NCBI RefSeq assembly: GCF_026913015.1
Contig: NZ_JAPTYD010000002.1
Location: 62,001-126,000 of the forward strand
From: Paracoccus benzoatiresistens
Lineage (GTDB): Bacteria; Pseudomonadota; Alphaproteobacteria; Rhodobacterales; Rhodobacteraceae
DNA: 64,000 bases
Direction of reading: 5' to 3'
The translations under genes and the position numbers were made by a program. Below the pieces are notes generated by a model. That model ran no database searches. It had not been told where the DNA came from and worked only from the letters and a program-made list of their open reading frames with translations. How positions within the stretch are numbered: position 1 is the first letter of the stretch; every line of letters begins with the position of its first letter. Shown here in pieces: positions 63,901-64,000 of this stretch.

Positions 63901-64000
63901 GCGGCGGACAACGGTTTGCGGGCTGGTGATCACCCGGCAGTGTCCCGGCACGGCATCGGGCGTCATCTTCCTGACGCTGGAGGATGAAACCGGCGTGTCC
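60962..64000 (+). CDS. dnaE2: Error-prone DNA polymerase III alpha subunit homologue DnaE2, partial (3' end outside window)
   Basis: An open frame of 1013 codons from GTG at 60962 to the window end without a stop, so it is cut off near its C-terminus. The PHP domain starts ELGVMTNFTFLTGASHPEEL and AIAITDRNSLAGVVRAWSAL. The polymerase catalytic Asp pair is in EPPDIDVDFEHERREEVI (about residue 417) and the third Asp in LRILKVDVLSLGMLTCIRKA (about 566). GVPLFQEQALQIAQMGAGYS and EYGFPESHAAAFAMLTYVSS are typical DnaE2 sequences. It is the catalytic polymerase of the ImuB/DnaE2 mutasome. The GTG overlaps the imuB stop. Very long frames on the opposite strand here are antisense shadows. Confidence 0.95.
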   Translation, partial: MTDPVAPLPRYAELGVMTNFTFLTGASHPEELVLRAAELGLEAIAITDRNSLAGVVRAWSALRDLAAEAEKSLRIRSTTQIDPCSRQEIGQPQDLPCQPMPRLPKLIVGARLVLRDCPVDWLALPTDKPAYQRLSRLLTLGKRRAAKGKCDLSLADLADGCRGMILIALPPADLGQALAPVQALRRRFPGDVFLGAVPRYDGTDQDWFDACAGLAQRVSAPMVAVGDVLMHRAARRPLADVLTCLREGITIDAIGTRALPNAERRLKGAADMARLFHRHPAAVRRTVEIAARCGFDLGQLSFDYPHEIADGEPPQQRLERLTREGLARRNKGSISRRHSDLLEKELGVVAELGYAPYFLTVHDIVTEARSGNILCQGRGSAANSIICWALGITDVHPDRIGMVFERFISRHRGEPPDIDVDFEHERREEVIQWIYDRYTRDRAGLCATVIHFRTRNAIREVGKVMGLSQDMIATLSGMVWGISSKGIKEEDLRQVGLDLDEDRLARTIALIREIIGFPRHLSQHVGGFVITQGRLDELCPIENAAMADRTCIEWDKDDIDALRILKVDVLSLGMLTCIRKAFDLLRQHEDEDYTLATVPEEDPATFDMLCRADAIGVFQVESRAQMNFLPRMKPRVFYDLVIEVAIVRPGPIQGGMVRPYIRRRMGLEKPEPFGPELEAITSRTLGVPLFQEQALQIAQMGAGYSAEEADKLRRSLASFRRMGTIDQHRETFIGGMMNNNYSREVAERCFSQIEGFAEYGFPESHAAAFAMLTYVSSWLKCHHPAVFGCALLNSQPMGFYAPAQIVRDLRDHGIEVRPICVNRSIWDNTLERRPDGVLALRLGFRQIKGLRQSDALAIARDRGNGYPDPENLWLRTGLAAATLERLAEADAFAGMGLTRRDALWAIRAIRAPAPLPLFSDPLDGEGLRETPVDLPVMHLGEEVVEDYVSTRMTLRAHPMELLRPAIPGLTPHADLIRAPLRRTTVCGLVITRQCPGTASGVIFLTLEDETGVS

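Overview
The window is a GC-rich chromosomal segment from an alphaproteobacterium. The gene set and families point to the Rhodobacteraceae, most like Paracoccus: a bo3/ba3-type quinol oxidase operon, the carboxyspermidine polyamine route, accD-folC, leuCD, a gpmI-envC-ctpA-rppH run, an imuB-dnaE2 cassette with a GAAC-N7-GAAC-like LexA box, and Rhodobacterales-type conserved hypotheticals. The genus is an inference from gene content; no rRNA or other marker is present. I saw no tRNA, rRNA, CRISPR array, transposase or prophage gene. Genes are tightly packed on both strands and no gene-free stretch exceeds about 230 bases.

Layout. 1-5.4 kb: cyoB (cut by the window edge) and cyoA, a divergent MFS transporter, and malate synthase G with an 18-bp perfect palindrome just upstream. 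5.4-9.1 kb: an AI-2E-type permease and the two-gene carboxy(nor)spermidine pathway. 9.2-16.4 kb: two hypotheticals, pterin dehydratase, cardiolipin synthase, accD, folC, zapE and an MTA/SAH nucleosidase. 16.5-21.5 kb: an ABC exporter, a CAP-domain lipoprotein, a BON-LysM protein and an acyl-CoA ligase. 21.5-23.5 kb: a visibly AT-richer island with two glycosyltransferases. 23.7-33 kb: a small secreted peptide, ettA, a sulfotransferase, an MT-A70 methylase, rimO, a ClpP-like periplasmic protein, an ABC-2 exporter with an FMN reductase, and gabT. 33-40 kb: a META lipoprotein, rhomboid protease, the two halves of MnmC as divergent separate genes, NnrU, DUF4202, a CbiX-like protein, a GNAT enzyme, a CinA-like protein and map. 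40-45.5 kb: an RND efflux operon with two adaptors and a 22-bp operator-like inverted repeat. 45.5-50.5 kb: divergent kynureninase/kynurenine formamidase, a ybaK remnant, a lytic transglycosylase, a DUF1992 gene and rppH. 50.5-57.2 kb: ctpA, envC-like, gpmI, rlmH, rsfS and an MscS channel. 57.2-64 kb: leuC-leuD, then imuB and a large error-prone polymerase gene (dnaE2) running off the window.

How genes work together. Several tandem genes are probably co-transcribed: nspC with the carboxynorspermidine synthase; FMN reductase-ABC ATPase-permease; adaptor-adaptor-RND pump (4-bp overlaps); DUF4202-CbiX; cinA-GNAT; gpmI-envC-ctpA-rppH with overlapping ends; leuCD; and imuB-dnaE2 (4-bp overlap). 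Most genes are housekeeping. The items that most deserve attention are the low-GC glycosyltransferase pair, the palindromic operators at glcB and the RND operon, the split and divergent mnmC, the truncated ybaK, the possible CTG start of rsfS, and an SOS mutagenesis cassette without imuA beside it.
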